From Klebsiella pneumoniae (GTDB lineage Bacteria; Pseudomonadota; Gammaproteobacteria; Pseudomonadales; CAMAPQ01), in contig CAMAPQ010000009.1 in NCBI GenBank assembly GCA_945860125.1, forward strand, positions 1-51,547: a stretch of DNA of 51,547 nucleotides. The letters run 5' to 3'. Every line of letters begins with the position of its first letter. Within the stretch, counting starts at the first letter, position 1. The notes under the pieces are model-generated. The model saw only the letters and a list, made by a program, of their open reading frames with translations, was not told the origin of the DNA and did no database searches. Both the position numbers and the translations under genes were made by a program. Below, piece by piece: positions 40,185 to 51,261 of the stretch.

Positions 40185-42601
40185 TCTTTGTCCCTCAAAA
40201 CAGCATCAAATTGCTTTGTAACTTGATCGATCACAACATCAATGACCTGATTAATTTCATCCTCTATAAGGGTGCGAGATGGATGCTGTAATGTCAAGGA
40301 AACGGCCAAACTTTTTTTACTACTTTCTAGATGCTCACCTTCATAAGCATCAAAGAGCGTTACATCTTGGCACAAAGCACCCATCCCTTGCTTAATCACC
40401 CCTAAAATAGACTGAGCAGAAATGGCACGATCAATAACAAATGCCAAATCACGCGTAACAGTCGGAAATTTTGAAACTTCTTTAAATAAAGGTTTTTTTC
40501 CTTTAAAAATTTTTTCAAGGCAACACTCAAATAAAAAAACGTTTCCGGTTAAATCTAACTTTTTTAATAAATCAGGATGCAGAGCACCCAGCCAGCCTAT
40601 AGACTCTTCTGCCAAGAAAATTTCTGCTGACTGCCCAGGATGTAACGCTTTATGTTGCGCTTGCTTAAAGGTAATTTGATCTGTAATTTTCAAAAGCGCA
40701 AAAAAACCCTCTAAATCTCCTTTAATATCAAAATAATCAGCTTCTTTTACGGTAGGAGACCATCCTTTTTTAAAAAGCTGCTCAGTTATCATGCCGGCTA
40801 TAAAGGGTTGCTGCATCAAATTTTGTTGTCTCAGCTCACCAACACTAACGGTATTTTGCGGAAAAAAACAAACACCCAATTCGATAAAACGTATTCTAGC
40901 CTGCTGACGGTTAATATTATTTTGTAATGCCTTAAGCAAGCCCGCCCATAAAGTAGTTCGCATAACAGATAAGTCCTGAGAAATAGGATTTATCAATTTT
41001 AAAAAAGGCGCATCAGATATAAGCGCCAACAATTCAGGGTCAACAAAACTATAATTAATTGCCTCGTAATACTCTCTGCCAACAAAGTAATCTCTTACTT
41101 CTAGCAAGGAAATATCCTGCTCCTTTTGTCTGAGTGGTTTAATAACGCTCGCTCGGGGGAAAATAGGCTCTACATAATCATAACCATCAATACGGACAAT
41201 TTCTTCAATTAAGTCCTCTTCTCGCTCTATATCAAAACGATGAGAAGGCACTGTAACGCACCACGATAATTGAGTCTTTTGAAACGTAAAACCTAAACCA
41301 ATTAAAATAGCCTCAATAGTTTCAGACTCATATTTTTTCCCAATCACCCGCGTTATGCGGTTCTGCCTTAATGTAATTGACTTCTCAGCTTGAGCATTCA
41401 TTATTGCTTTATCAGCAAGCTCAACTTGTACAAGTGAAGCTTGCCCGCCACATACTTCTAAAATTAATTGTGTTGCCCTCTCTAGTGCTGTACTGACGCC
41501 AGAAGGGTCTACACCTCGCTCAAACCGATGACTTGCATCAGTATGCATTCCATACTGGCGTGCTTTGCCAGCGATATAGTGAGGCGCAAAATAAGCGCAC
41601 TCTAGAAAAATATTGCAGGTATCGTCTGTCACAGAAGAAGCATAGCCACCCATTATGCCTGCCATTGCTATAGGATTTTTGGCATCAGCAATAATCAAAG
41701 TATTTGGCTTTAAATCAAGCTGTTTTTGATCTAATAAAACAAGTGACTCATTTTCTTTTGCCCAACGAACTACTATTTTTTCATCAATAGCGGCAAGATT
41801 AAAAGCATGCAATGGCTGACCTAATTCAAGCATCACAAAATTAGTAATATCTACCACAGGATGCACCGACCTTAAACCTGAACGCCTAAGTTTTTCTAAC
41901 ATCCAGAAAGGTGTTTTAGCACAGAGATTAAGACCTTTTATTACTCGCCCACAATAAATAGGACAAGCTTCTTTTGCTTCAACTATTATAGGCAACTGCT
42001 CTACTAATGATGCAACGATCGGCTTAATTTCAACAGGAGTTAAAGAAAAGCCGGTATTAATAGCGATTTCACGAGATAAACCTTTAACACTCAAACAATC
42101 ACCACGATTAGGGGTAATATTTAAAACGAGCGATTGATCTTCCAGATCAAACAATTTAACGATACAAGCACCATTAGTCACTGAAGCCTCTAAAATTAAT
42201 ACGCCCTCTGCTTTTTCAGCCATACCAAGCTCTTCTGCCGAACAAAACATGCCTTGCGAAGGCTCACCGCGCAAGTAAGTATGCTCAATTTTTTTACCAG
42301 AAGGCAATGTTGCGCCCAATAAAGCAACGGGCACTTTATCTTGCTTATTAACATTTTGTGCTGCCGTTACAATTTGGAGCAACACAGCCTGCCCAACATC
42401 AACCTGACAAACTCGAAGCTTGTCAGCCTGAGGATGTTTTTCAATCGAAATAATTTCACCTACCACAAAGTGGGAAGAAGTAATGCCCGCCGGTACTAAT
42501 GCTTCAACTTCCAAACCTGCCATCGTTAACTTTTTTGAAAGAAGACTTACGTCAATACTTTTACTTAACCATTCATTCAGCCAACTAATACTAACTTGCA
42601 T
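40172..42601 (-). CDS. pheT: Phenylalanyl-tRNA synthetase, beta subunit
   Basis: The 809-residue beta chain of the alpha2-beta2 enzyme. Domain order: EMAP-II-like tRNA-binding domain (about 40-150, [20 protein letters not shown]), B3/B4 editing domain (about 205-390, with [10 protein letters not shown]), B5 (about 400-475), catalytic-like core (about 480-690) and C-terminal anticodon-binding FDX domain (about 710-805, [11 protein letters not shown]). Length is normal. It starts 12 bases after pheS and overlaps ihfA. Confidence 0.97.
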   Translation of the reverse strand: MQVSISWLNEWLSKSIDVSLLSKKLTMAGLEVEALVPAGITSSHFVVGEIISIEKHPQADKLRVCQVDVGQAVLLQIVTAAQNVNKQDKVPVALLGATLPSGKKIEHTYLRGEPSQGMFCSAEELGMAEKAEGVLILEASVTNGACIVKLFDLEDQSLVLNITPNRGDCLSVKGLSREIAINTGFSLTPVEIKPIVASLVEQLPIIVEAKEACPIYCGRVIKGLNLCAKTPFWMLEKLRRSGLRSVHPVVDITNFVMLELGQPLHAFNLAAIDEKIVVRWAKENESLVLLDQKQLDLKPNTLIIADAKNPIAMAGIMGGYASSVTDDTCNIFLECAYFAPHYIAGKARQYGMHTDASHRFERGVDPSGVSTALERATQLILEVCGGQASLVQVELADKAIMNAQAEKSITLRQNRITRVIGKKYESETIEAILIGLGFTFQKTQLSWCVTVPSHRFDIEREEDLIEEIVRIDGYDYVEPIFPRASVIKPLRQKEQDISLLEVRDYFVGREYYEAINYSFVDPELLALISDAPFLKLINPISQDLSVMRTTLWAGLLKALQNNINRQQARIRFIELGVCFFPQNTVSVGELRQQNLMQQPFIAGMITEQLFKKGWSPTVKEADYFDIKGDLEGFFALLKITDQITFKQAQHKALHPGQSAEIFLAEESIGWLGALHPDLLKKLDLTGNVFLFECCLEKIFKGKKPLFKEVSKFPTVTRDLAFVIDRAISAQSILGVIKQGMGALCQDVTLFDAYEGEHLESSKKSLAVSLTLQHPSRTLIEDEINQVIDVVIDQVTKQFDAVLRDKEWRR

Positions 42602-42613
42602 AAATGCCCCTTA

Positions 42614-43761
<1,148 letters not shown>

Positions 43762-43869
43762 AATAGTTACTCTATTCCCATCGTAATTATATTTTTAGTA
43801 TCAGTAGCGGCTGCCATTATTTATAGCTGCCGCCTAACAACAAGAAATAATTAAGCTGGAAATGGAATT

Positions 43870-43890
43870 AGTAGGTGCCAAGCACCTACT
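43870..43890. terminator. 9-bp hairpin after rplT
   Basis: AGTAGGTGC and GCACCTACT form a perfect stem with a 3-base loop just downstream of the rplT stop. There is no T-run, so it may be a processing or pause site instead of a full terminator. Confidence 0.5.
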
Positions 43891-43901
43891 TCCCATAGTA
43901 T

Positions 43902-44264
43902 CTATACAGACTCTAAAGCTGCCTTAGCTTTCTCAACTAATACAGCAAATGAAGCATCATCATGCAATGCTAAATCAGCTAAAACACGACGATCCATTTC
44001 TATAGCTGCTCTTTTCAAGCCGTTCATAAACACGCTGTAAGACAAGCCATGAATACGAGCAGCAGCATTGATACGCACAATCCATAAACTTCTGAAATCA
44101 CGTTTTTTTGCTCGTCGATCACGGTAAGCATATTGATGGGCTTTAATAACCGCCTGCTTAGCAACACGATAAACTCGACTTCTCGCACCGTAATAACCTT
44201 TCGCCAACTTTAAAACTTTTTTATGACGTCGACCAGCAACGACACCACGCTTAACTCTTGCCAC
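43902..44264 (-). CDS. rplT: 50S ribosomal protein L20
   Basis: The 120-residue L20 is recognisable from [37 protein letters not shown] and [16 protein letters not shown]. It is needed early in large-subunit assembly. In enterics it also represses rpmI-rplT translation. It lies 67 bases downstream of rpmI in the conserved infC-rpmI-rplT order. Confidence 0.98.
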   Translation of the reverse strand: MARVKRGVVAGRRHKKVLKLAKGYYGARSRVYRVAKQAVIKAHQYAYRDRRAKKRDFRSLWIVRINAAARIHGLSYSVFMNGLKRAAIEMDRRVLADLALHDDASFAVLVEKAKAALESV

Positions 44265-44331
44265 TACCTTCTCCTACTGAAAACCAAAAATTAGTTGAAC
44301 ACTGCAAATTTAAAAAATACTGAACATAACA

Positions 44332-44529
44332 CTAAAGAGAGTTCGGAAGCATTCTATGAATATGCCGCATATCTTCCGCTCTAACCAAAAGCTTTCCACG
44401 CAACTGGCGGATTCTCTTAGCAGATTTCTTGGTGAGAATATGGTTTTTAAAAGCTTGCTTTCTTTTGAAACCAGAGGCGGTTGGTTTAAAACGCTTAGCA
44501 GCCCCTCGTTTGGTTTTAATTTTGGACAT
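44332..44529 (-). CDS. rpmI: 50S ribosomal protein L35
   Basis: The 65-residue basic protein has the L35 pattern [37 protein letters not shown] and HIHRMLPNS. It lies between infC and rplT. Confidence 0.97.
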   Translation of the reverse strand: MSKIKTKRGAAKRFKPTASGFKRKQAFKNHILTKKSAKRIRQLRGKLLVRAEDMRHIHRMLPNSL

Positions 44530-44584
44530 CTTGATACCTTAAATTTAGACTGTACAACGTAATGATAAATCCCTTTACTCTTCT

Positions 44585-44607
44585 ACAAGCGCGCTTTTAA
44601 CGCTTGT
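44585..44607. promoter_or_regulatory. Hairpin in the infC-rpmI gap
   Basis: ACAAGCG and CGCTTGT form a 7-bp stem upstream of rpmI. By position it could belong to a ribosomal-protein L20 control site as in enterics, but the sequence alone does not show this. Confidence 0.3.
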
Positions 44608-44692
44608 TACTTTTGGCTGGATGCTTAAACACGATAAGAAAAACTTCATCTGGCAATAGCAATTTTATCATCCTTTCCCAGCACAAAAATCT

Positions 44693-44714
44693 GCAAAAAC
44701 CCTTGCGGGTTATT
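44693..44714 (-). terminator. Weak terminator-like hairpin at the infC stop
   Basis: Minus strand AACCC-GCAA-GGGTTTTTG: a 5-bp stem then T-run, just past the infC stop. It is probably partial, allowing read-through to rpmI. Confidence 0.4.
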
Positions 44715-45336
44715 TTCTTTTCTTAGGCTGATACACTTGAAGCATCTGCTTACCATCTCTTGTATCTTGCTCTAGCGTGCCATACTCAGACAAGTCAGCC
44801 TCAACTCTCTTGAGGAGCACTTCTGCTAACTCTTGATGAGAAGACTCTCGCCCTTTAAATTTCAGGGTTACCTTTGCTTTATCGCCATCTTCTAGAAAGC
44901 GCTTTAAGGCCCTAATTTTGACTTGGTAATCAGCCTCTTCAGTTGCAGGTCGGATTTTAATCTCTTTTAACTGCACTTGCTTCTGTTTCTTTCTTGAATC
45001 AGCACGTTTCTTCTTTTCCTCGAAAAGAAACTTACCATAATTCATAATCCTACAAACAGGAGGCGTAGCATCAGCTGCAATCTCAACCAAGTCAAGCCCA
45101 GCTTCAACCGCAAGCTGAATAGCTTCCCTTGCTGACATTAAGCCAACTTGATCACCATTCACATTAATTAAACGAAGCTCTTTATGCTTAATATCGTCAT
45201 TAACTTTATTTTTCTTGGTCGACTTATCACGACCCTGAGATTCCTTTTGAGCCTCCCCATCACGAGCACCCTGAGGTGATTTAACAGGTTGATCTTTATT
45301 TACCTTAAACTCAGGCTTAGTAAATTCTTTGCTAAT
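44710..45336 (-). CDS. infC: Translation initiation factor IF-3, starting at AUU, with N-terminal extension
   Basis: The frame opens at ATT 45336, preceded by GGAGG at 6 bases. Rare AUU starts are the classical autoregulatory feature of infC. From this start the protein has 208 residues: a charged extension (SKEFTKPEFKVNKDQ..., about 45 residues), then the IF3 N-domain (VNDDIKHKELRLINVNGDQ, AREAIQLAVEAGLDLVEIA, CRIMNYGKF) and C-domain (LKEIKIRPATEEADYQVK, KVTLKFKGRESSHQELA). IF3 checks start-codon pairing and prevents early subunit joining. If only ATG/GTG/TTG starts are allowed, the frame begins at GTG 45162 and loses the opening strand of the fold. Confidence 0.92.
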   Translation of the reverse strand: MSKEFTKPEFKVNKDQPVKSPQGARDGEAQKESQGRDKSTKKNKVNDDIKHKELRLINVNGDQVGLMSAREAIQLAVEAGLDLVEIAADATPPVCRIMNYGKFLFEEKKKRADSRKKQKQVQLKEIKIRPATEEADYQVKIRALKRFLEDGDKAKVTLKFKGRESSHQELAEVLLKRVEADLSEYGTLEQDTRDGKQMLQVYQPKKRK

Positions 45337-45347
45337 GACAAACCTCC
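45334..45347 (-). promoter_or_regulatory. Ribosome site and AUU start of infC
   Basis: Minus strand GGAGG-TTTGTC-ATT. The full-strength ribosome site directly before ATT, in frame with IF3, fixes this as the start. Confidence 0.85.
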
Positions 45348-45379
45348 AACTAATAACTTTTCAAATAATTCAACGCCAA

Positions 45380-45507
45380 TATACCCTTCGTACTTGAAAA
45401 CACGGCCTTGTTGGCTGCGATCATTCACCCCAAGCACATAGTTTGTCTATGCTCATGGGGCTCTCTCTCTTGCCGTCTCCTCGGTGATTCCAATTACTTT
45501 GGGTATA
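45380..45507 (+). repeat. Full 128-bp MITE-like element between thrS and infC
   Basis: From TATACCCTTCGTACTTGAAA to CCAATTACTTTGGGTATA; inverted relative to the 15664 copy and highly similar over the whole length. It lies between thrS and infC, which are nearly adjacent in E. coli, so an insertion into a conserved operon is likely. Confidence 0.85.
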
Positions 45508-45527
45508 GAACACCTAAACACAAAAAA

Positions 45528-47471
45528 CTAACTAGCCCAAGTAAAATTACCACGTAGAGCAATGGCAGATTCTAGCAACAGGCAAAATTGATCCAGCGAC
45601 TGAGAACCTAAATCTTGGCCAATCAAGGTGCGCACAGAAACAAAAGGACGATCCACATCGGAAGACTTCTCTACTTCTCTATCACCCACTACCAACAAAT
45701 AAGGAATACGCTGAAGTGTATGCTCACGAATTTTAAAGCCTATTTTCTCATTCCTCAAGTCTAATTGAACTCTATAACGCAACCCCTTCAAAACAGACGC
45801 TACCTGAGAACAAGAGGCATCATGCCTATCTGTAATACTCATTACAACAACTTGCACAGGGGAAAGCCAAGGGGGAAGCTTTCCCGCAAAATGCTCAATT
45901 AACACACCAATAAAACGCTCAAAGGAACCTAATACCGCACGATGCAACATAACAGGCGTTTTTCTCGTATTATCTTCAGCCACATATTCCGCACCTAAAC
46001 GTTCAGGCATTGAAAAATCAACCTGTATTGTTCCGCACTGCCAAATACGCCCCAAACAATCCTGCAAAGAAAATTCGATCTTAGGCCCATAAAAAGCCCC
46101 TTCCCCCGGCAACAGACCAAAAGCAAGACCTCGACTCTCTAAAGCAGTCGCCAATGCTTTTTCTGCCTTATCCCAAATTTCTTCACTACCAACACGTAAC
46201 TCAGGCCGCGTTGACAATTTAATGATGATTTCAGAAAAACCAAAGTCTGCATAAACTTTATAAACCAGATCAATAAACTGTATAACTTCTAGCTGAATCT
46301 GATCTTCAGCGCAGAAAATATGAGCATCATCTTGCGTAAAATTACGAACGCGCATGAGACCATGCAAAGATCCAGAAACCTCATTACGATGACAAGAACC
46401 AAACTCAGCCAAACGCAATGGTAGCTCGCGATAAGAATGTAACCCCTGGCGAAACACCTGAACATGACAAGGGCAGTTCATTGGTTTTATTGCAAACTCG
46501 CGCTCTTCCGAAAGCGTGGTAAACATATTCTCTCTAAATTTTTCCCAGTGGCCAGAGCGCTCCCACAAACTACGATCGACAATCTGGGGAGTACGGATCT
46601 CTTGATAGTCATGATCAAGCAAGATATCTCTCATATAAGACTCTAAAACCTGATAAATAACCCAACCTTTAGGATGCCAAAAAACCATGCCAGGAGCTTC
46701 TTCCTGAATATGGAATAAATCGAGCTGTTTGGCTATTTTACGATGATCACGCTTTTGTGCTTCTTCAATACGTAATAAATAGGCTTTTAACTCTTTGGCA
46801 TTTAACCAAGCCGTACCATAAATTCGCTGTAACATTTCATTTTGTGAATCGCCACGCCAATAAGCGCCCGCCAACCTCGTTAATTTAAAAGCCTTTAAAA
46901 AACGAGTATTAGGCACATGAGGGCCACGACACATATCAATATATTCTTCATGATAATACAACTTGATCTCTTCACCTTCTGAAATACCATCAAGAATCTG
47001 TAACTTATAAGGCTCATCTCGATCAGTAAAGACAGTGACTGCCTCTGCTTTTAACACCGCTCTTATCGTTACATCATATTCTTTATTAATCAGTTCAAGC
47101 ATACGCGCTTCAATAGCAACTAAATCATCAGGCGAGAAAGATCGTTCAAAAGAAATATCGTAATAAAAGCCGTCATCGACAACAGGACCGATCGCCATTT
47201 TTGCAGAAGGATATAACTGTTTAATTGCATGGCCCACCAAATGGGCGCATGAGTGGCGAATAATTTCTAAAGCGGCAGGGTTTTGAATCGTCAATAATTC
47301 AACAGAAGCATCTTCCTTAATGGGAAGTGACGCATCACGCATTAAACCATTAACACGGCATGCTACGGTCGCCTTAAGCAAACCAGGACCAATTGATCGG
47401 GCAACATCCAATGCTGACACAGGATGATTAAACTGCTTAATACTGCCATCAGGCAAAGTAATATGAGGCAT
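45528..47471 (-). CDS. thrS: Threonyl-tRNA synthetase
   Basis: 647 residues: TGS domain (1-60, [19 protein letters not shown]), editing domain (about 70-225) with the [10 protein letters not shown] zinc-type motif, class II core (about 240-535, with [23 protein letters not shown] and [13 protein letters not shown]) and C-terminal anticodon-binding domain (about 540-640). Length is normal. It heads the run with infC, rpmI, rplT and pheST on the minus strand. tRNA-Val lies upstream. Confidence 0.97.
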   Translation of the reverse strand: MPHITLPDGSIKQFNHPVSALDVARSIGPGLLKATVACRVNGLMRDASLPIKEDASVELLTIQNPAALEIIRHSCAHLVGHAIKQLYPSAKMAIGPVVDDGFYYDISFERSFSPDDLVAIEARMLELINKEYDVTIRAVLKAEAVTVFTDRDEPYKLQILDGISEGEEIKLYYHEEYIDMCRGPHVPNTRFLKAFKLTRLAGAYWRGDSQNEMLQRIYGTAWLNAKELKAYLLRIEEAQKRDHRKIAKQLDLFHIQEEAPGMVFWHPKGWVIYQVLESYMRDILLDHDYQEIRTPQIVDRSLWERSGHWEKFRENMFTTLSEEREFAIKPMNCPCHVQVFRQGLHSYRELPLRLAEFGSCHRNEVSGSLHGLMRVRNFTQDDAHIFCAEDQIQLEVIQFIDLVYKVYADFGFSEIIIKLSTRPELRVGSEEIWDKAEKALATALESRGLAFGLLPGEGAFYGPKIEFSLQDCLGRIWQCGTIQVDFSMPERLGAEYVAEDNTRKTPVMLHRAVLGSFERFIGVLIEHFAGKLPPWLSPVQVVVMSITDRHDASCSQVASVLKGLRYRVQLDLRNEKIGFKIREHTLQRIPYLLVVGDREVEKSSDVDRPFVSVRTLIGQDLGSQSLDQFCLLLESAIALRGNFTWAS

Positions 47472-47557
47472 AGTTAATTAATTAATTTGTCCATTTTGGC
47501 TAGTATTGCGGCTAAAAATCTTAGTCAATTATTTTTGAGCAGCACTGAAAACCCACT

Positions 47558-47590
47558 TAAAAAAGAAAAGCAAATGAGCTTAGAAAGCTC
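47558..47590 (-). terminator. Possible terminator after tRNA-Val
   Basis: Minus strand GAGCTT-TCT-AAGCTC forms a 6-bp stem followed by the T-rich ATTTGCTTTTCTTTTTT. It could end the tRNA transcript before thrS. Confidence 0.5.
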
Positions 47591-47632
47591 AAGCCTGAGC
47601 TTAATCTTAGCTAAAAAAACAGGTTAAGGATA

Positions 47633-47709
47633 TGGTAGACACGAGTGGACTCGAACCACCGACCCCCACCATGTCAAGGTGGTGCTCTAACCAACTGAGC
47701 TACGCGTCT
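47633..47709 (-). tRNA. tRNA-Val, anticodon GAC
   Basis: On the minus strand a full 77-base cloverleaf: acceptor AGACGCG paired with CGTGTCT (one G-U), D arm GCTC...GAGC, anticodon stem CCACC/GGTGG with loop TTGACAT (anticodon GAC, reading GUC/GUU), T arm GTGG-TTCGAGT-CCAC, and encoded CCA end. Confidence 0.95.
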
Positions 47710-47816
47710 ATAAAATGAACCATAAAAACAAAAAATAATACAAACTCTAGATGCGAGGCAATTATAAACACGCTTCAACGTAACAACAAGAAAAAAATTG
47801 AGAATGTAGCGTTTCC

Positions 47817-50800
47817 TTATGCACGATTTTTAGTAACCAACTGCGATAACTGCGCATGACTGGCTTCAAATACTTGCTGAAAATTAAAAAGCGCAGTTTG
47901 ATTAATTAAAACACGCAAATCACAAACTTCTTCTGCCTCAATGTACTTCTCTAATTTACCCGCTTCTACCGCCAAAGCTTTTGCCCCCATTATGGCAGCC
48001 AAACCTTTAACGGTGTGTAGAGTCCTCTTAGCACTTGGCCCATCTTGAGCTTGTATTTGATTATGCAAGCTTACTAAAAGATCACTTATTTCAGGTTGAA
48101 AATTAGAATACATCCGCTGAAAAATAGCCACTTTACCACCAAAGCGTTTTAATATTACTTGGAACTCCTCAATGAGCATCTCAGTGTTACTTGGCAAAGT
48201 TTCTAACAGCACTGGCTGCGAATAAACAGACTTACGCTTTACTAAACTAAGGATATCAGGAATAAGCTGATCCATATCAATTGGCTTGCCTGCATGACCA
48301 TTCATGCCAGCAGCAAAACAAGCTTCTTTATCGGATGACGAGACATTGGCTGTCATTGCAAGAATAGGTAAATGATCAAAACGCTGATCAGCGCGAATAC
48401 GGCGAGCAGCTTCTAAACCATCAATATCAGGCATTTGCATATCCATAATCACAAGATCATAAGTTTTATTGCCGTTTAATACTTTAGAAACACCTTCCAC
48501 CCCTCCTTCTGCCAACTCAACCTCAGCACCCTCACTACTTAGCAACTCAAAAGCGACTTCACGATTAATGGCATTATCTTCTACGACCAACAAACATAAA
48601 CCTGCCAGTAATTGCTGACTAATTAACTCAGATGACCAATCATTTTCATTAGACAATGTGCCGGTGAGTACTTGTACCATACTATTAAAGAAGCATTGAG
48701 GTGTAACCGGCTTAGTTAATAAATCCTGATAGAAAACTTTTGTATTATGCTGCTGCACAAGTCTTTCTCGCTCGAAGGCTGTAACCATGATAATCACTAA
48801 GGGATTAGTTTGCAGATTGATACCAAGCATTAATTCAGCCGCACCAATTCCATCTAGCTGTGGCATACACCAATCCATTAAGACCAAGTGATAATGCTGA
48901 TTCTGACTATTGGTAATACGAACCATGTCTACAGCATCATGACCGCCATTAGCAATATCGGCGTGCCAACCTAACGATCTAACGGTATAAGCTAATAGCT
49001 GCGCAGAAACAATATTATCATCGACGATTAATATTCGAGGCTTGAATGCTAACTTATGGTCAATATCGATGAGCGCTACTCCATTGGGGCAGTCAAAACA
49101 AAGATCAAACCAAAAGCGAGCACCACAACCTAACTCACTTTCTAAACAAAGCGTTCCACCCATTAAATCTACTAAACGCTTACTAATAACAAGCCCCAAA
49201 CCCGTACCGCCAAACTGGCGACTAGTTGAAGCCTCCGCCTGAACAAACCCATCAAAAATACGCGCAATTTGCTCTTTGCTAATCCCCATACCTGTATCAG
49301 ATACAGCAATCTGCAAAGTAACCTTGCTAGCTGCTTGCGCTTGCAATTTCATACTAACTACCACCTGACCTTGCGCTGTAAATTTCAACGCATTCCCGCC
49401 AAGATTAATGAGTATTTGTTTTAAACGTAAACTATCGCCCACGAGCGTTGCAGGTATTTTAGGATCAATATCAAATAACACTTCTATATTTTTATCGGCT
49501 TGATTGCCAGAGAGAATGACAGCTAAATCTTGCAATAAACGCTCAACTTCAAACGTATGAATATCCAGCTCCATTTTGCCTGCATTTATTTTGGAAAAAT
49601 CTAAAATATCATTAAGCAAACTAAGTAATGATTTAGCAGCAGATTGCGCCTTAGAAAGATAATCCCGCTGACGATGATTTAATTCTGTTTGCTGTGTCAG
49701 TTGCAGCATGCCAAGAATTGCATTCATCGGCGTACGAATTTCATGGCTCATATTGGCTAAAAAAGCAGACTTAGCCTCACTTGCTGCCTCTGCTATCTTC
49801 GCAACAACACTTAACTTCTCACTAAGCGCAACTAACTCAGCAGTACGATCAATAACCTGACGTTCTAAATTAGAATTAAGCTCCATAATTTTAGCTTCAG
49901 CCTGCTTTTTACGCCGACGACTCACGCCAACTGAAATGACTAAAAAAGTTAATAACAACGTTATAACAAAACCAGTAAATAAAACTAACAAAGGCGAAAG
50001 CTGATTTAAACGCTGAACAAATAAAGGATAAACATTCAACTCTAACTGCCATTTACGACCAAATTCTTCCAACACCACATTATGCCCAGATATAAGCTCA
50101 GCACTATGCGCAGCTGGCAAATTAAAAAAAGTCGATTTGCTTTTCTCTTCAGTAATATCGGTTAAGGATAAATGCATGGCTTTTTGATCAAAAAATAAAT
50201 TAGCTAATACTTCTCTGATTAATAAAGGCGCATAACTCCAACCAAATGCCAAACTTTTACGAGCTTCAACCGTGATAGGTGTAATGGCATTAGCATAGAT
50301 AGGTAAAAGCATTAAAAAGGCTTGCCGAGACTCACCTGTAGCCTGCACCAAAGTAATAGGGCCTGTTAGCGTTGCGTTGCCGGTGTTTATTGCCGCTTCT
50401 GCGGCGCTTCGCCGATTTTGTTCAGAAGCGATATCCAAACCAACTGCCGCCAAATTACGTGCAACAGGCTCAATATATTGAATGATATAACGCTCCCCCT
50501 CATGAGGCGTTAGCGCACGAATAGAAAAATCTGGCTTTCCATCCTGCCTTGCTTGCTCAACAAAAGCAGCCTCCTGTTGTTGTGGGACACGACGAATAAA
50601 GCCAATACCCCGCGCACCAGGAAACTCCTTCTCGATATCACGAGACAGCATATAAGCCAAGAATTTTTCACGGGTTATATCCTGCTCACCTACAGTTAAT
50701 ACTGCGCCACGCGCACCGCGCAACCCATTTTCATAAAGATTAAGATGCTGTTGAATATCAAGCCTAATACGCTCAGCAGCCTCAATAGTTGCTACGTGAA

Positions 50801-50927
50801 CTCTTTTTTTATTGATTACATCTACCTGCCAAGAAAATAGCACGCTAGCCATCACACCCAAACTTAAAGTGAGGAATCCCATTGCGCGTAGACTGGAAAA
50901 AGAAAACTTTATATTCATGCTTTTCAT
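47817..50927 (-). CDS. CHASE-domain hybrid sensor histidine kinase with two receivers and Hpt
   Basis: This 1036-residue four-domain phosphorelay protein begins with a TM (about 14-33). An extracytoplasmic CHASE domain follows (about 50-270, ENGLRGARGAVLT, FPGARGIGFIRRVP), then a second TM (about 315-340) and coiled coil. HisKA has His395 in MSHEIRTPMNAI; the ATPase domain has NLGGNALKFT, DTGMGI and GGTGLGL. Receiver 1 has Asp685, receiver 2 has Asp829, and the C-terminal Hpt has His971 in LHTVKGLAA. All phosphotransfer residues are present, so an internal relay to an external regulator is expected. No regulator is adjacent. An IS end lies about 46 bases upstream of the ATG and may have replaced the original promoter. 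No clear ribosome site was seen at either of two close ATGs. Confidence 0.92.
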   Translation of the reverse strand: MKSMNIKFSFSSLRAMGFLTLSLGVMASVLFSWQVDVINKKRVHVATIEAAERIRLDIQQHLNLYENGLRGARGAVLTVGEQDITREKFLAYMLSRDIEKEFPGARGIGFIRRVPQQQEAAFVEQARQDGKPDFSIRALTPHEGERYIIQYIEPVARNLAAVGLDIASEQNRRSAAEAAINTGNATLTGPITLVQATGESRQAFLMLLPIYANAITPITVEARKSLAFGWSYAPLLIREVLANLFFDQKAMHLSLTDITEEKSKSTFFNLPAAHSAELISGHNVVLEEFGRKWQLELNVYPLFVQRLNQLSPLLVLFTGFVITLLLTFLVISVGVSRRRKKQAEAKIMELNSNLERQVIDRTAELVALSEKLSVVAKIAEAASEAKSAFLANMSHEIRTPMNAILGMLQLTQQTELNHRQRDYLSKAQSAAKSLLSLLNDILDFSKINAGKMELDIHTFEVERLLQDLAVILSGNQADKNIEVLFDIDPKIPATLVGDSLRLKQILINLGGNALKFTAQGQVVVSMKLQAQAASKVTLQIAVSDTGMGISKEQIARIFDGFVQAEASTSRQFGGTGLGLVISKRLVDLMGGTLCLESELGCGARFWFDLCFDCPNGVALIDIDHKLAFKPRILIVDDNIVSAQLLAYTVRSLGWHADIANGGHDAVDMVRITNSQNQHYHLVLMDWCMPQLDGIGAAELMLGINLQTNPLVIIMVTAFERERLVQQHNTKVFYQDLLTKPVTPQCFFNSMVQVLTGTLSNENDWSSELISQQLLAGLCLLVVEDNAINREVAFELLSSEGAEVELAEGGVEGVSKVLNGNKTYDLVIMDMQMPDIDGLEAARRIRADQRFDHLPILAMTANVSSSDKEACFAAGMNGHAGKPIDMDQLIPDILSLVKRKSVYSQPVLLETLPSNTEMLIEEFQVILKRFGGKVAIFQRMYSNFQPEISDLLVSLHNQIQAQDGPSAKRTLHTVKGLAAIMGAKALAVEAGKLEKYIEAEEVCDLRVLINQTALFNFQQVFEASHAQLSQLVTKNRA

Positions 50928-50972
50928 TTTTAATTTTTAACAACTTTTTAATGATAGGTCACTTTTCAAGTA

Positions 50973-50988
50973 TAGGACTTACGCAAAA
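50973..50988 (+). repeat. IS terminal repeat copy upstream of the hybrid kinase
   Basis: TAGGACTTACGCAAAA, identical to the motif at 128-144 and in the 11151-11196 hairpin. It reads into the right-hand part of the window, where a transposase fragment begins 262 bases later. Confidence 0.65.
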
Positions 50989-50999
50989 TTGCTCCAGCC

Positions 51000-51261
51000 G
51001 ACATTCCGGATAGTGGCAAAATTTTTGAGCATTATTGTTTTGTTTATTTTTTGATCTATTTTTCATGATTCAGAACTCATTTTGATGCATTTATCAGCTC
51101 CGCTTTAAATGACAGAGTGTCATAGAGAATCTCAGCGATCATAAATGGGATTAATATGAAATCAAAATAGGCGAGTGAAAGCGCAAAAATAGCAAATTTA
51201 AGTCTTTTTCTTGTAATAAAAAATAATTAAAAAGACTTAATTGGCCACTATGCGGAATGAC
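51000..51261. repeat. 18-bp inverted repeat flanking a non-coding stretch
   Basis: GACATTCCGGATAGTGGC (51000-51017) and GCCACTATGCGGAATGAC (51244-51261) are inverted with two mismatches. Between them no gene was seen, but TTAAGTCTTTTT (51198-51209) and AAAAAGACTTAA (51229-51240) form a perfect 12-bp hairpin. The block looks like debris of mobile elements. Confidence 0.6.

Noticed and set aside
43762-43900. Search for a Phe-rich leader peptide before pheS
   Set aside because: Short frames present have no Phe cluster and no ribosome site.
51198-51240. Perfect 12-bp hairpin as a gene terminator
   Set aside because: No gene ends immediately before it on either strand; more likely part of the mobile-element debris.
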